From Planctomycetota bacterium (GTDB lineage Bacteria > Planctomycetota > Phycisphaerae > Phycisphaerales > UBA1924), in assembly GCA_013285505.1 (NCBI GenBank), contig CP053450.1, positions 728,796-792,795 on the forward strand: a stretch of DNA of 64,000 nucleotides, in the 5' to 3' direction. Under the pieces are notes generated by a model. That model saw only the letters and a program-made list of their open reading frames with translations. It was not told the DNA's origin and made no database searches. Every line of letters starts with the position of its first letter. The stretch's first letter is position 1. Shown piece after piece: positions 27,599-36,603 of the stretch. The position numbers were made by a program, and so were the translations under genes.

Positions 27599-28105
27599 GC
27601 AAGATTCAGGATACCTCACGAGTCAAAACATGGCCTGCCCGTGCACTCCACCATGGAGCACGGCAGGTGGCACGGGTCGGCCATCTGGGCCCGTCTCGGG
27701 GAGCGGGTGGCATCAAGATGCCGCGAGTCTTTCCGACCCGTGCCACCAAGGTGCGGCGGCTTCGGGCCGCTCCTTGGTGCTCAGCACGCTGTCATGCTGC
27801 ACGCACCAAGATCGCAGAGCCGATCTTGGTGGCGCGGGTTGGTGGGGTGAGGACAGGGCACCGGGGCGGCCTACCCCGCGGCCGCGTTCGCTGTTCGAGT
27901 CGGAGGCGGGCGCCGGGGTGTCACGCTGCACGCACCAAGATCGCAGAGCCGATCTTGGTGGCACGGGTTGGTGGGGTGATGACAGGGCGTCGGGGCGGCC
28001 TACCCCGCGGCCGCCTTCGCTCTTTGAGTCGAAGGCGGGCACCGGACTCTTGGAGTCGAAGGCGGGCACCGGCGTGTGGGGGTCGTGGGTGGTGTTGCTT
28101 GGGGC
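27599..28105. other. Repeat-bearing gap
   Basis: 507 bases with no gene. Apart from the two bipartite repeats it holds only the upstream region of the 26978 gene, and ATTCAGGATACCTCACGAG near 27603 as the only AT-rich part. Confidence 0.65.
27803..28073. repeat. Bipartite palindromic repeat, tandem copies 6 and 7
   Basis: Copy 6: hairpin 1 at 27803-27830 (perfect), hairpin 2 decayed to about 27920. Copy 7: hairpin 1 at 27933-27960 (perfect), hairpin 2 CCGCCTTCG/CGAAGGCGG (about 28011-28038), followed by an extra right half GAGTCGAAGGCGGGCACCGG (28051-28070). The two copies share the CGGGGCGGCCTACCCCGCGG spacer. Confidence 0.9.
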
Positions 28106-28741
28106 TTAGCCTCGACGACGGCGCACGGCCGCGAGGCCGAGCAGGCCGGCGAAGGCCATGCCTGCGCCACTCGGCAGGGGGATCAGGATGAGCTGGTCCT
28201 GGGCCGCGTAGTCCTCTGTGCGCAGGGTTGCGTGTTTCCAGACGTTCATGACCCGCACGTTGTTTGCGCCGGCCCATGCACCGGAGAGGGTCCCGGGGAC
28301 CCAGCTGAGCAGTTCGTCGGCTCTGTTGCCGCCGGTGATGTAGCTGTTGTACTGCGCTGTGGTGAGCTCTTCTTCCTCGTACCAGATCGCGACCTGCAGC
28401 GCGTCGGCGATGACGTTGGCATCGGCGGTGCTGAGCTGGGTGCCGACCCAGCCCTTGCGGAACGCGAAGTAGAGCGCCCTGGTTGTGTCGGAGATCGGGT
28501 CGGGGTTGCCGCCGTTGAGGCCGCCGAACTTGGCTGCATCGCTGATGTCGTACCAACTCGGGTTGTGCACGTACTCATCCCGCTCGACGCAGAACGTCTG
28601 GAAGGTTCCGCGTTGTCCGGTGATCGCCTGGAACGCGCCGCCGTTGGTGGTGCCGGAGATCTTGCTGAGATTGACGGTATCGGCCGCGCAGGCTCCGCCT
28701 GCCACGACTCCCACCACGAGTGCCGCTGTCCACGCCTTCAT
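28106..28741 (-). CDS. Exported protein with PEP-CTERM-like tail
   Basis: 211 residues. Signal peptide MKAWTAALVVGVVAGGACAA; mature part about 160 residues with TFQTFCVERDEYV and ALQVAIWYEEEELTTAQYN, the TED-like or PEP-CTERM-associated fold found in many exported proteins with a Cys near FxTFC and a Gln in LQVAIWY. The tail LPSGAGMAFAGLLGLAAV followed by RRRRG has the planctomycete form of PEP-CTERM: Pro-rich start, short helix, arginine cluster. The tail should be cut and processed by an exosortase-like system, none of which is in the window. The FCVE...QVAIWYE pattern could be a thioester domain; this is inference. Confidence 0.8.
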   Translation of the reverse strand: MKAWTAALVVGVVAGGACAADTVNLSKISGTTNGGAFQAITGQRGTFQTFCVERDEYVHNPSWYDISDAAKFGGLNGGNPDPISDTTRALYFAFRKGWVGTQLSTADANVIADALQVAIWYEEEELTTAQYNSYITGGNRADELLSWVPGTLSGAWAGANNVRVMNVWKHATLRTEDYAAQDQLILIPLPSGAGMAFAGLLGLAAVRRRRG

Positions 28742-29189
28742 GGAAAGTCCTCCCTTTGCAACTGCCCGCCGGAATGGCCGAGAGGGAGTGCATACCCACC
28801 CTCTCCCGGGTCCTGTCGAGTTCTTGTGTTAGACAGGGGCCCCGGGGCTTTCGAGAGTCTGAGTATGAATCCGCACGTCGTCGGTGTCAATGGAATTATC
28901 GGAACCTCATAGAGTTTTGACCGGCTCTTTTCCCCCGCTGGCACCGCGGTGTGCGAGGATTCTGATGTGTCGGAATGTGGGGTTGATTCGGGGCCGCGGG
29001 GCTTGTCTTAGGCCACATGTGGTGGCGTTCGGGCTGAAAGGCCCTATCCAATGTAGTTAGGTCCTTCCCGGTGTGGCTTGGTTGTGGCACGTGAGGACCC
29101 GTCGGCGCTTTCGCACTTTGAGTCGAAGGTGGGCACCGGCTTTTGGGGCATCAAGTTCGCGGGGCTGATCTTGGTGCCCGGTGGCGCGG
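28742..29189. other. Gene-free gap
   Basis: 448 bases. The AT-richer part (28885-28925, AATTATCGGAACCTCATAGAG) is a likely promoter region for the minus-strand PEP-CTERM-like gene. A decayed bipartite repeat sits at the right end (GAGTCGAAGGTGGGCACCGG at 29120, GATCTTGGTGCCC at 29167). Nothing else is seen. Confidence 0.6.
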
Positions 29190-31142
29190 TCAGCAGCCGG
29201 CGGCCCAGGCGTTGAGGAAATCGATGAAATCGAGGGTGTTGACGGTGTTGTCGTTGTTGATGTCGGCGTCGGGATCGCCGGCGGCCCAGTCGTTGAGGTA
29301 GGCGATGAAGTCGCGGGTGTCGACGAGGTCGTCATTGTTCCAGTCGGGCAGGCAGCTTGCGTCGGATTCGGTGGCGCGGACGGTGGCGCTGTAGGTGACA
29401 GTGGGGTTGTTCTTGCCGAGGCCGAGATCGAGGATGAACTCGACGGGTGCGACGGTGAAGTCGAGAGTCATGGCGCCGGGCTCGCCCGTGAGGGTGGCGT
29501 CCATCAGCCAGGTCTCGTCGGGGGCGGCGTCCATGTCCAGCGAGCCGGGGATGCCGAGGAATGTCCAGGCGAGCGTGCCGTAGGGCTGGAGGACGGGATC
29601 GAGCGCGAGGTCGCCGTTGTCGTCGATGGGGCCGGGGCTGCCCTGCGCGCCGACGAGGGCGTTCATGTGCTGGCCGGCGTTGATGAACTGCATCTGCGAG
29701 GCCATGCCGAGGTCGAGGGTGACGACGTCTTCGACGGTGCGGATGTCGATCTCGGTGGGCTGGATGCTCGCCGGGGCGTCGCAGTCGGTGGAGACTTCGG
29801 CGGCCATGGCGCCGGTGATGGGGATGTCGATCTCGAAGAAGCCGAAGACGGGGAGGTTGATTTCGATGTGGAGGATGGAGGCTTCGGGGTCGACGGCGAA
29901 GTCGGCGGGGATGGTGTCGAGGTCGTCGAAGATGTAGATCGCGCCGATGTTGTTGTTCTCGTTGGGACAGGCCGCGAGGAGGGTGGGGCTGTCGAGGCCG
30001 ATGACCTGGCCGACTGAGGAGCCGTTGATGGCGCCGTCGGCGTAGAGGCGCTGCACGAAGCCCCAGTCGTCGCGGTCGCGTCGGAAGAGATAGATCGCGC
30101 CGGTGCGGACCGGGTCGGGATTGAAGATCAGCTCGGATGTCGCGCCGATGGCGAGCCAGTCGCCGTCGAGTTGGGCGTCGAGGCCGAAGAACGGGCCGGT
30201 GTCGCGTGCGAAGTCGGGCAGGAGGGTTTGGGACTGGGTCCAGGTCGTGCCGGAGCGGGTGAAGATGAAGGCCTCGCCGTCGGGGCCGAGGCTGCCGTTG
30301 TTGTAGGAGGGAGCGCCGACGACGAGGATGTCGGCTTCGAGATCGAGGGCGGGGCCGAAGGGAGCGAAGGTGGATTGCGGGTTGTCGGGGGCGACCTCCT
30401 GCTCTTCGGTCCAGGCACCGTTGTCGAGGCGGAAGACATAGACGGAGCCGGGGAACTCGCTCGGGGGTCCTTCGTTTCGGGAGTTGATGACTGCGGTGTC
30501 ACCGTCGATGGCGAGGGCGTTGCCGACGCGGTCGGCGGGGCCAACGTCGGCGGGGAGGAGCTTGGCTGTCTGGGCCCAGATGCCGCCGCCCTGGTGCTCG
30601 AAGATGTATGCGCCGCCTCGTTCGTCGGCGGAGAAGGAGAAGGCGCCGGTGCCGATGAGGATTCGGGTGCCGTCGGTGTCGACGGCGGTGCCAAAGGCGG
30701 CTTCTTCGCTGGGGTCGTCGGGGGTGAGTTTGGCTTCGAGGGTCCAGGTGCCGCCGGAGTTGCGGAAGACGTAGGCGGCACCGTGACGGGTGACGTTGAG
30801 TGAGCTGTCGCCGTTGGCGCCGACGACGGCGAGGTCGCCGGCCATGGCGACGTTGACGCCGTAGAAGTCGAAGGGCTGGAGGTTGGGCGGGCGGAGTTCG
30901 CCGAGTGAGGTCCACTGTTCCCCGACGCGTCGAAAGACTTCGGCGTTGCCGGCGCGGGAGTAGGCGAAGTGCTGGCCGACGATCATGTCGTCGCCGTTGA
31001 CATCGGCGCCGGTGCCGAAGCGTCCGTTGCCGGAGAGGGCGGCGGTGAATCGGCCGGCGAGGCACTGCGCGGAAGCGGCGGTGGCTGCGAGTGTGATCGC
31101 GAGCCCGGTCACGAGGATCGTGGTGCGGCGGCTGGTCGGCAT
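29190..31142 (-). CDS. FG-GAP-like beta-propeller protein with GC-type dockerin-like tail
   Basis: From ATG 31142 (MPTSRRTTILVTGLAITLAA) about 650 residues; ATG 31163 would add seven. After the signal peptide (ending ASAQ) come about seven propeller blades of the FG-GAP type, each with a phrase like DGDTAVINSR, GSVYVFRLDNGAWTEEQ or GAIYLFRRDRDDW. Then comes a beta domain (EASILHIEINLPVFGFFEID) and two EF-hand-like loops ([20 protein letters not shown] and DINNDNTVNTLDFIDFLNAW) ending AAGC. No frameshift. The propeller resembles integrin-alpha-like surface proteins; ligand unknown. The start with GGGGAGA about ten bases upstream is preferred. Confidence 0.9.
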   Translation of the reverse strand: MPTSRRTTILVTGLAITLAATAASAQCLAGRFTAALSGNGRFGTGADVNGDDMIVGQHFAYSRAGNAEVFRRVGEQWTSLGELRPPNLQPFDFYGVNVAMAGDLAVVGANGDSSLNVTRHGAAYVFRNSGGTWTLEAKLTPDDPSEEAAFGTAVDTDGTRILIGTGAFSFSADERGGAYIFEHQGGGIWAQTAKLLPADVGPADRVGNALAIDGDTAVINSRNEGPPSEFPGSVYVFRLDNGAWTEEQEVAPDNPQSTFAPFGPALDLEADILVVGAPSYNNGSLGPDGEAFIFTRSGTTWTQSQTLLPDFARDTGPFFGLDAQLDGDWLAIGATSELIFNPDPVRTGAIYLFRRDRDDWGFVQRLYADGAINGSSVGQVIGLDSPTLLAACPNENNNIGAIYIFDDLDTIPADFAVDPEASILHIEINLPVFGFFEIDIPITGAMAAEVSTDCDAPASIQPTEIDIRTVEDVVTLDLGMASQMQFINAGQHMNALVGAQGSPGPIDDNGDLALDPVLQPYGTLAWTFLGIPGSLDMDAAPDETWLMDATLTGEPGAMTLDFTVAPVEFILDLGLGKNNPTVTYSATVRATESDASCLPDWNNDDLVDTRDFIAYLNDWAAGDPDADINNDNTVNTLDFIDFLNAWAAGC

Positions 31143-31335
31143 GTCCTGGCGTCTCCCCTGCATCCTGTCCGTTGAGGCGTGGTGTCGGAACCAATGTATC
31201 CGGAGGCGGAGTAGGCGACAAGAGGAAATGCGGGCGGGAAGGCGGGTGAGAAACGAGGGTGTGTGGGCTGGGCGGGGACGATGGGCAACTGTGGGGGCTG
31301 CCCATCGGACGCGGGCGTGATAGGTGGAGCGGGTC

Positions 31336-31482
31336 TTACTTGGGTTGGTCCCTGTCGCGGGGGTGGTCTTTCTTTCCGTGGCGGTCGGCGAGGGAGAAGA
31401 TGAGGATGAGGGCGATGACGCCGAGGGCGTAAGGGAGGGCGTCGGTGAGCAGGTCGGTGATTTGGTTGAGCGTGTTGTTGAT
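31336..31482 (-). CDS. Possible 48-residue membrane protein without a standard start codon
   Basis: The minus-strand frame reads INNTLNQITDLLTDALPYAL, then GVIALILIFSLADRHGKKDH and ends DQPK. It has one membrane helix and a basic tail, and looks like a real small protein. AAGGA lies at the right distance before an ATC codon at 31482, and no ATG, GTG or TTG is in frame nearby. Either the gene uses a non-standard start, the base is wrong in this assembly, or the start is further upstream. It lies divergent to the zinc-ribbon gene at 31616. Confidence 0.35.
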   Translation of the reverse strand: MNNTLNQITDLLTDALPYALGVIALILIFSLADRHGKKDHPRDRDQPK

Positions 31483-31615
31483 AGGGGAGTTCCTTGCTCG
31501 GCTCCGTCGGGCGGTCTGGCCGCGGGCGTGGTTCGGGCCGGTGCTCGGGTGGGGGGCTCGGCTCGGGGGGGATCGTATGGATGAACACGGGGGCGTCGGT
31601 GTGGGTAGGGTGGTG

Positions 31616-32089
31616 ATGTCGATGGATGAGCCGCGGCCGGAACTGGTGCGTGCGTTGGAGGTGTTTGTCGCGGAGCGCGACGTGCCGTGCCCGGGGTGCG
31701 GGTACAACCTGCGGGGGCTCGGGGGGAGCGTGTGTCCGGAGTGCGGGCTCGAGGTGCGGCTGGGCGTGCAGCTCGAGGAGCCGGCGATGGGGGCGTTGAT
31801 GGTGACGCTCGCGGCTCTCTTCAGCGTTGTTGGTGCGTCGGGGGCGTTGTTGCTGGCGGTGCTCTGGGTGAGTGCCGCGTACGGCGATTGGGCGCCGTGG
31901 CAGGTGTGGGTGGTTCCGGTGTTGGCGTTGTTCGTGGCTGGGCCGTATTCGGTCTGGCTGGCGAGCCGGCGGGGGCGGATCTGGTTCCGGAGGCGGGAGG
32001 CGTCGGTCCGGGGGGCGCTCGCGGGCGGGGCGTGGGTCGCGGCTGCGGCGGCGTTTCTGGCGTTTATGGCGCTGATGCTGAGTCTCTGA
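31616..32089 (+). CDS. Zinc-ribbon membrane protein, CPxCxYxLRGL family (copy 2)
   Basis: About 157 residues from ATG 31616 (ATG 31622 also possible; ATG 31577 gives a longer form). The order is the same as in the 24295 gene: a helix, then AERDVPCPGCGYNLRGLGGS and VCPECGLEVRL, then four hydrophobic segments with RRGRIWFRRR between the second and third pairs. The zinc ribbon has four Cys in two CxxC pairs. Function unknown. It is followed by sat on the same strand after 127 bases, but a gap of that size suggests its own promoter. Confidence 0.82.
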   Translation: MSMDEPRPELVRALEVFVAERDVPCPGCGYNLRGLGGSVCPECGLEVRLGVQLEEPAMGALMVTLAALFSVVGASGALLLAVLWVSAAYGDWAPWQVWVVPVLALFVAGPYSVWLASRRGRIWFRRREASVRGALAGGAWVAAAAAFLAFMALMLSL

Positions 32090-32216
32090 GCCGGCGGCGG
32101 GGGCCGAACGGCGGAGGCTGTCGGTTGGGCTTTTGACGCGACACGGTCTAGAGTTGTGACCCCGCCGAGCGTGTCGGGGGTTTGGTTGGCATCGCACAAA
32201 CGGCGGAGGAGTCTAC

Positions 32217-33395
32217 ATGAAGGGTCTTATTGAGCCGCACGGCGGCAAACTGGTGAACTGTCTGGTGAATGAGGCTCGCGCGAAGGAGCTGGCTGCGAAG
32301 GCGCCGTCGATGCCGCGTGTCGACCTGACGCCGAAGCAGTCGTGCGACCTCGAGCTGATCGCCAACGGCGGTTACAGCCCGCTGGACGGCTTCATGGGCG
32401 AGGCTGATTTCAAGAGCGTGTGCAAGGACATGAAGCTCGCCTCGGGCCACGTGTGGTCGATCCCGATCCTGCTGAGCGTCGACAAGGCCAACGCCCCGGC
32501 CAAGGGCACCGAGGTTGCGCTGTACGCGCCCAACGGTGTGCTGCAGGGTGTGATGAAGGTGAACGAGGTGTTCGCGCACGACAAGGCGACCGAGTGCACC
32601 AGCGTCTTCCGCACGGACGACAAGGAGCACCCGGGTGTGGCGCAGGTCATGGCCGAGGGCGACACCTGCCTGGGCGGCCCGGTCGAGGCGCTGATGTTGT
32701 GTGTGGACCCCGACGGTGACGAGGCGTTCCTCGATCGCCGCCTGACCCCTGCCGAGACGCGGAAGGCGTTCGAGGAGAAGGGCTGGAAGACGATCGTGGC
32801 GTTCCAGACGCGGAACCCGATCCACCGTGCGCACGAGTACGTGATCAAGTGCGCGCAGGAGATCACCGACGGTTTGCTCATTCATCCGTTGGTTGGTGAG
32901 ACGAAGAAGGGTGACATCCGCGCCGACGTGCGGATGAAGGCGATCGACGCGTTGACGGAGAAGTACTTCAACCCGGCGGCGACGCTGGTGACGGTGCTGC
33001 CGGCGGCAATGCGGTACGCCGGTCCGCGTGAGGCGATCCACCACGCGTTGATGCGGAAGAACTACGGCTGCTCGCACTTCATCGTGGGCCGCGACCACGC
33101 GGGCGTGGGCAGCTATTACGGCACGTACGACGCCCAGCACATCTTCAACGAGATCGACCTGGACAACCTGGGCATCATCCCGCTGATGTTTGAGCACTCC
33201 GGCTGGAGCAAGACCTACGGCGGCATGGTGTCGTTCAAGAGCTTCCCGAAGATGGAGGGCGACATCGTCTTCCTGAGCGGGACGAAGGTCCGCGAGATGC
33301 TCGAGGCGGGCGAGCGTCCGCCGATGGAGTTCAGCCGTCCGGAGGTCGCCGACGTGCTGATCGGCGCGGCCAAGGACAACAAGCTGTTCGTGTGA
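32217..33395 (+). CDS. sat: Sulfate adenylyltransferase (ATP sulfurylase)
   Basis: 392 residues from ATG 32217, preceded by GGAGGA. The N-terminal PUA-like domain includes CDLELIANGGYSPLDGFMG. The catalytic domain has FQTRNPIHRAHEYV (QxRNPxHRAHE, ATP and sulfate contacts), HPLVGETKKGDI and the loop FIVGRDHAGVG. It ends with KVREMLEAGERPP. This is the monomeric Sat form without a fused APS kinase; APS made here would pass to CysC encoded at 20.2 kb. Together they produce PAPS for assimilation or sulfated polymers. Codon use is highly regular and unbroken, as expected for a well-expressed gene. A terminator follows at 33447. Confidence 0.97.
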   Translation: MKGLIEPHGGKLVNCLVNEARAKELAAKAPSMPRVDLTPKQSCDLELIANGGYSPLDGFMGEADFKSVCKDMKLASGHVWSIPILLSVDKANAPAKGTEVALYAPNGVLQGVMKVNEVFAHDKATECTSVFRTDDKEHPGVAQVMAEGDTCLGGPVEALMLCVDPDGDEAFLDRRLTPAETRKAFEEKGWKTIVAFQTRNPIHRAHEYVIKCAQEITDGLLIHPLVGETKKGDIRADVRMKAIDALTEKYFNPAATLVTVLPAAMRYAGPREAIHHALMRKNYGCSHFIVGRDHAGVGSYYGTYDAQHIFNEIDLDNLGIIPLMFEHSGWSKTYGGMVSFKSFPKMEGDIVFLSGTKVREMLEAGERPPMEFSRPEVADVLIGAAKDNKLFV

Positions 33396-33446
33396 TCGTC
33401 TCGGCGCGGCACCGCGTGTGCTGCGTCGCGAGAACGTGATTGATGC

Positions 33447-33486
33447 AGGACCCCGGCGCGGTGGCGTGCCGGGGTCCTGTCGTTTT
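33447..33486 (+). terminator. Terminator of sat
   Basis: An 11-bp perfect stem (AGGACCCCGGC at 33447-33457 with GCCGGGGTCCT at 33468-33478) with a 10-base loop, then GTCGTTTT. It lies 52 bases after the sat stop. Confidence 0.85.
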
Positions 33487-33530
33487 GGGCGGGGCTGGTG
33501 TGTCTCGAGTTGTGGGCGGGCGGGGGCCGT

Positions 33531-34063
33531 TTAGATCCACCGGCTGAGCCAGGCGAGCCCGATGAGGGCGTGGAACGTGCCAACGGAGAGGAAGACGACG
33601 ATCGCGTGCTTCCACTGCTGACGGGTTGGCTTTCGGGTCCAGCGTGGCCGGCTTCGGGCGACGACGAGCAGGCCGGCGGCCATGGTCGCGGCGAGCACGA
33701 TGAAGAACGCTGTGAGCAGGAAGGCGAAGAGGGGCGGTGGTGCGGCGGGAGGCCCGGCGGGTGGCGGGAAGAACGCGGCGATGCTGGTGGTGACAAGGGC
33801 GATGAGGAAGATGATCGAGACGACGCCGTCGAAGCCGAGTGCGAGGGCGAAGCTGGTCATCGCCAGGGCCCACGCGCCGACGTGGAGGCGGGGGAGCCGA
33901 CGCGGAGTTCGAGTTCGGCGCCGCACTCGGGGCAGCGGGGCTGGGTGAGGCCGCGGAGGGAGTAGTCGCAGACCGGGCACTCGGCGGGGCATTCGGCGAC
34001 GAACGCCAGGAGGTGGCGGGTACCGTTGTTTGTGCTGGGTGTGCTTTGAGGGGGTTCGGTCAT
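33531..34063 (-). CDS. Zinc-ribbon membrane protein, CPxCxYxLRGL family (copy 3), one frameshift
   Basis: From ATG 34063 (MTEPPQSTPSTNNGTRHLLA) the zinc ribbon reads AECPVCDYSLRGL, then CPECGAELELRVGSP. A break near 33893 at a five-G run leads to RLHVGAWALAMTSFALALGF and three further hydrophobic segments, ending LIGLAWLSRWI. About 177 residues. It differs from copies 1 and 2 in a Pro-rich loop (FFPPPAGPPAAPPP) between the second and third helices. Function unknown. The gene is divergent from the TlpA gene and convergent with sat. Confidence 0.78.
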
Positions 34064-34300
34064 CGGCGGTGTACTGGAGATCGGCCGGATCGGTTTGGCA
34101 GGGGCGCGAGAATGTCGTAGGCTCTGGCGAGGTCGTCGCGTGAGAAGGCTCCGGTCCGACCCGATCATCCCCCTTCCGGGCGGTTTGTCGGAACACGGTT
34201 CGGGGGTCGTGCGTTCTACCTTACTGCCGAACCGGCGTGGCTGGTCGGCGTCCGTATCGAGCAGTCGGGCAGGTTTGCTGCCCCGCAAGGAGATCTGTCA

Positions 34301-35344
34301 ATGAAGATTCGCGCAGCAGCATGTCTGGCCGCCTCGCTCGCCCTGATGGCGGGCACCCCGGCCCTGGCGCAGAAGGCCCAGCCCCGTCCCGACACCGCGC
34401 CCGGCGTGCAGGTCGAGCGGCTCAACAAGGTGATGGTCGGTGACCGTGCGCCCGAGCTTGCGATCAGCGAGTGGGTGAAGGGTGACGAGATCTCCGGCTT
34501 TGAGGACGGCAAGGTGTATGTCGTCGAGTTCTGGGCGACGTGGTGTGGTCCGTGCATCGCGGGCATGCCGCACGTGTCCGAGCTTCAGGAGAAGTACGAG
34601 GACAAGGGCGTGACGGTGCTCGGCGTGAACATCTGGGACGACCCGGCGAACGTCGCGCCGTTCATGACCGACAAGCAGGGCGACGAGAAGATGCAGTACA
34701 CCGTCGCGATCGAGAAGAAGATCGAGGGCGAGAACATCCGGAACGGCGAGATGGCCCGCGACTGGATGCGTGCCGCGGGGCGCAACGGGATCCCCAGCGC
34801 GTTCATCGTTGACCAGAAGGGGTACATCGCGTGGGTGGGTCACCCGATGACGATGGACGAGCCGCTGGCGAAGGTGGTGGCCGGTGAGTGGGACATCAAG
34901 GCCGCGGCGGAAGACCACGTGAAGATGGTCAAGGCCGAGATCAAGCAGAACGAGCAGCGTCAGATGCTGGGCAAGCTGCTCAACCCGGTGACGGCGGCGA
35001 TGGGCGCTGGTGACTATGACACGGCGTACAAGGCGCTGACGGCGGCGCTGGAGCACGAGGCCGTGTGGGACAACGCCAACGTGCTGAACTCGCTGACGTG
35101 GAACATGGTCGATCCCGACGCCGATGTGTCGGACCGCAACCCGAAGCTGGCGGTGAAGATGGCCGAGCGTGCGGCGGAGCTGACCGAGGGCAAGAGCGCC
35201 CCGGTGCTCGACACGCTGGCGTGGGCCTACTACCAGGCCGGCATGAAGGACAAGGCGATCGCGACCGAGACCAAGGCGATCGCGCTGCTCAGCGGCGACG
35301 CGAAGGCGTCGTACGTCGAGGCGCTCGAGCGTATGAAGAAGTAA
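34301..35344 (+). CDS. TlpA-type thioredoxin-domain exported protein
   Basis: 347 residues. Signal peptide MKIRAAACLAASLALMAGTP ending in ALAQ. The thioredoxin-like domain (about residues 42-200) has VVEFWATWCGPCIAGMPHV, an active-site WCGPC, and the cis-proline region GRNGIPSAFIVDQKGYIAWVG. The C-terminal 140 residues are helical with TPR-like units (AGDYDTAYKALTAALEHEAV and DTLAWAYYQAGMKDKAIATE). It probably reduces or reshuffles disulfides outside the cytoplasm, the TPR part holding a partner. ATG 34301 follows AAGGAG. No frameshift, strong codon bias, good terminator, all suggesting high expression. Confidence 0.92.
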   Translation: MKIRAAACLAASLALMAGTPALAQKAQPRPDTAPGVQVERLNKVMVGDRAPELAISEWVKGDEISGFEDGKVYVVEFWATWCGPCIAGMPHVSELQEKYEDKGVTVLGVNIWDDPANVAPFMTDKQGDEKMQYTVAIEKKIEGENIRNGEMARDWMRAAGRNGIPSAFIVDQKGYIAWVGHPMTMDEPLAKVVAGEWDIKAAAEDHVKMVKAEIKQNEQRQMLGKLLNPVTAAMGAGDYDTAYKALTAALEHEAVWDNANVLNSLTWNMVDPDADVSDRNPKLAVKMAERAAELTEGKSAPVLDTLAWAYYQAGMKDKAIATETKAIALLSGDAKASYVEALERMKK

Positions 35345-35385
35345 GCCCGGTACGGCCCTCGCGGCCGTGATCGGTTGAGATACAC

Positions 35386-35425
35386 AACGGCCCCGGCGGT
35401 GATCCGCCGGGGCCGTTGTCGTTGG
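35386..35425 (+). terminator. Terminator between TlpA gene and convergent glycosyltransferase
   Basis: A 14-bp stem (AACGGCCCCGGCGG at 35386-35399 with CCGCCGGGGCCGTT at 35404-35417), 4-base loop, then GTCGTTGG. The stem is flanked by AACA on the other side, so it may serve both genes. Confidence 0.8.
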
Positions 35426-35451
35426 TGTGCGGGAGCCGGGGTGTGGAGTCG

Positions 35452-36603
35452 CTAGCGGGGCGGTTTGGTGACGGCCTCGCGGTAGAGCTCGAGGAAGCGG
35501 TCGGAGAGGACCTCGCGGCTGAGGTCGCGGTGGACCCACTCGTGGCCGGTCTGGCCCATGTTGTGCGCGCGCTCGGGGTCGTCGAGGAGGGACTCGATGG
35601 CGGCGGCGAAGGCTTCGGGGGTGCGGTCGACGATGAGGCCGCCGTTGCAGGCTTCGAGTTCGGGCCAGATGTCGACGTTCTTGGTGGTGATCACCGGGGT
35701 GCCGGCGGCGAGAGCCTCGGTGAGGACGAGGCCGAAGTTTTCCTGTTTGGTGGGGAGGGCCAGGAGCGAGGCGCGCTCGAAGAGGCTGACCTTGGCGCTG
35801 CCGCGGACGAGGCCGACGAAGTGGACGTTGTCGGCGATGCCGAGCCGCCGCGGCCTGGGCCTTGAGCTTGTCGACGTAGCGGGGCTCGCCGGTGCCGGCG
35901 ATGACCAGGGGCACGGGGGTGCGTCGCTTGGCGATGAGGCTCATGGCGTCGAGGAGGACCTCGAGGCCCTTCTTGTGGTCGACGCGGCTGAGGAAGAGGA
36001 CGAGCGGGCCGTCGCCGGAGGCGCCGGCGATCTCGTCGCGGGCCTGGGCGGGGCCGGCGAGATTGGTGAAGGGGGTGAGGTCCATCGCGGCGGGGACGAC
36101 GCGGCCGGCGGAGTTGTCGATGTAGTGGGCGGCCTGTTCGAGCTCGCCCCTGTGCAGAAGAAAATCGCGACGGCGCGCTCGAAGAAGGTGCGGCCGGCGA
36201 GGGAGAGGAAGACGTGCTTGCGGGCGGCGTGGTAGGACATGCACCAGTCGTCGAGCATGCCGTGGGGGCTGATGATGTAGCGGCGTTTGGCGCGGCGGGC
36301 GCGGGCGGCGATCTGGATGTTGGCGGGGATCCACGCGCCGTGGAGGTGGATGATGTCGGCGCCGTCGGTCAGCGACATGACGTGGTCGAGCTGGCGTCTG
36401 GTGAAGAGGGCGTTGCGGAGTTTGGGTCTCTCGACGCCGACGATCTTTGGGGCGCCCTCGCCCTGGAGCGTGGAGGGACGGGGCTCGGGATTGGGGGTGA
36501 TGACAGTGACGTCCTGGCCGGCGTCGGTCATGAGTTTGGCGAGGTCGGAGACGTGCGCGACGACGCCGCCGAGAGCGGGGTCGAGCGAACGCAGGTAGTG
36601 CAC
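35452..36603 (-). CDS. Glycosyltransferase family 4 protein, two frameshifts
   Basis: The GTG at 36603 gives MHYLRSLDPALGGVVAHVSD, the GG loop and first helix of GT4 enzymes. The first frame runs through DIIHLHGAWIPANIQIA and YIISPHGMLDDWCMSYHA. A break near 36155 leads to GPLVLFLSRVDHKKGLEVLL and PLVIAGTGEP. A break near 35850 leads to the C-terminus with an allowed GGLIVDRTPEAFA and FLELYREAV. About 384 residues, two Rossmann domains, GT-B fold. It would add a sugar from a nucleotide donor to an acceptor in the cytoplasm, probably for exopolysaccharide. Upstream in-frame codons (ALKIV) look coding, so the true start may be slightly earlier. Confidence 0.86.
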
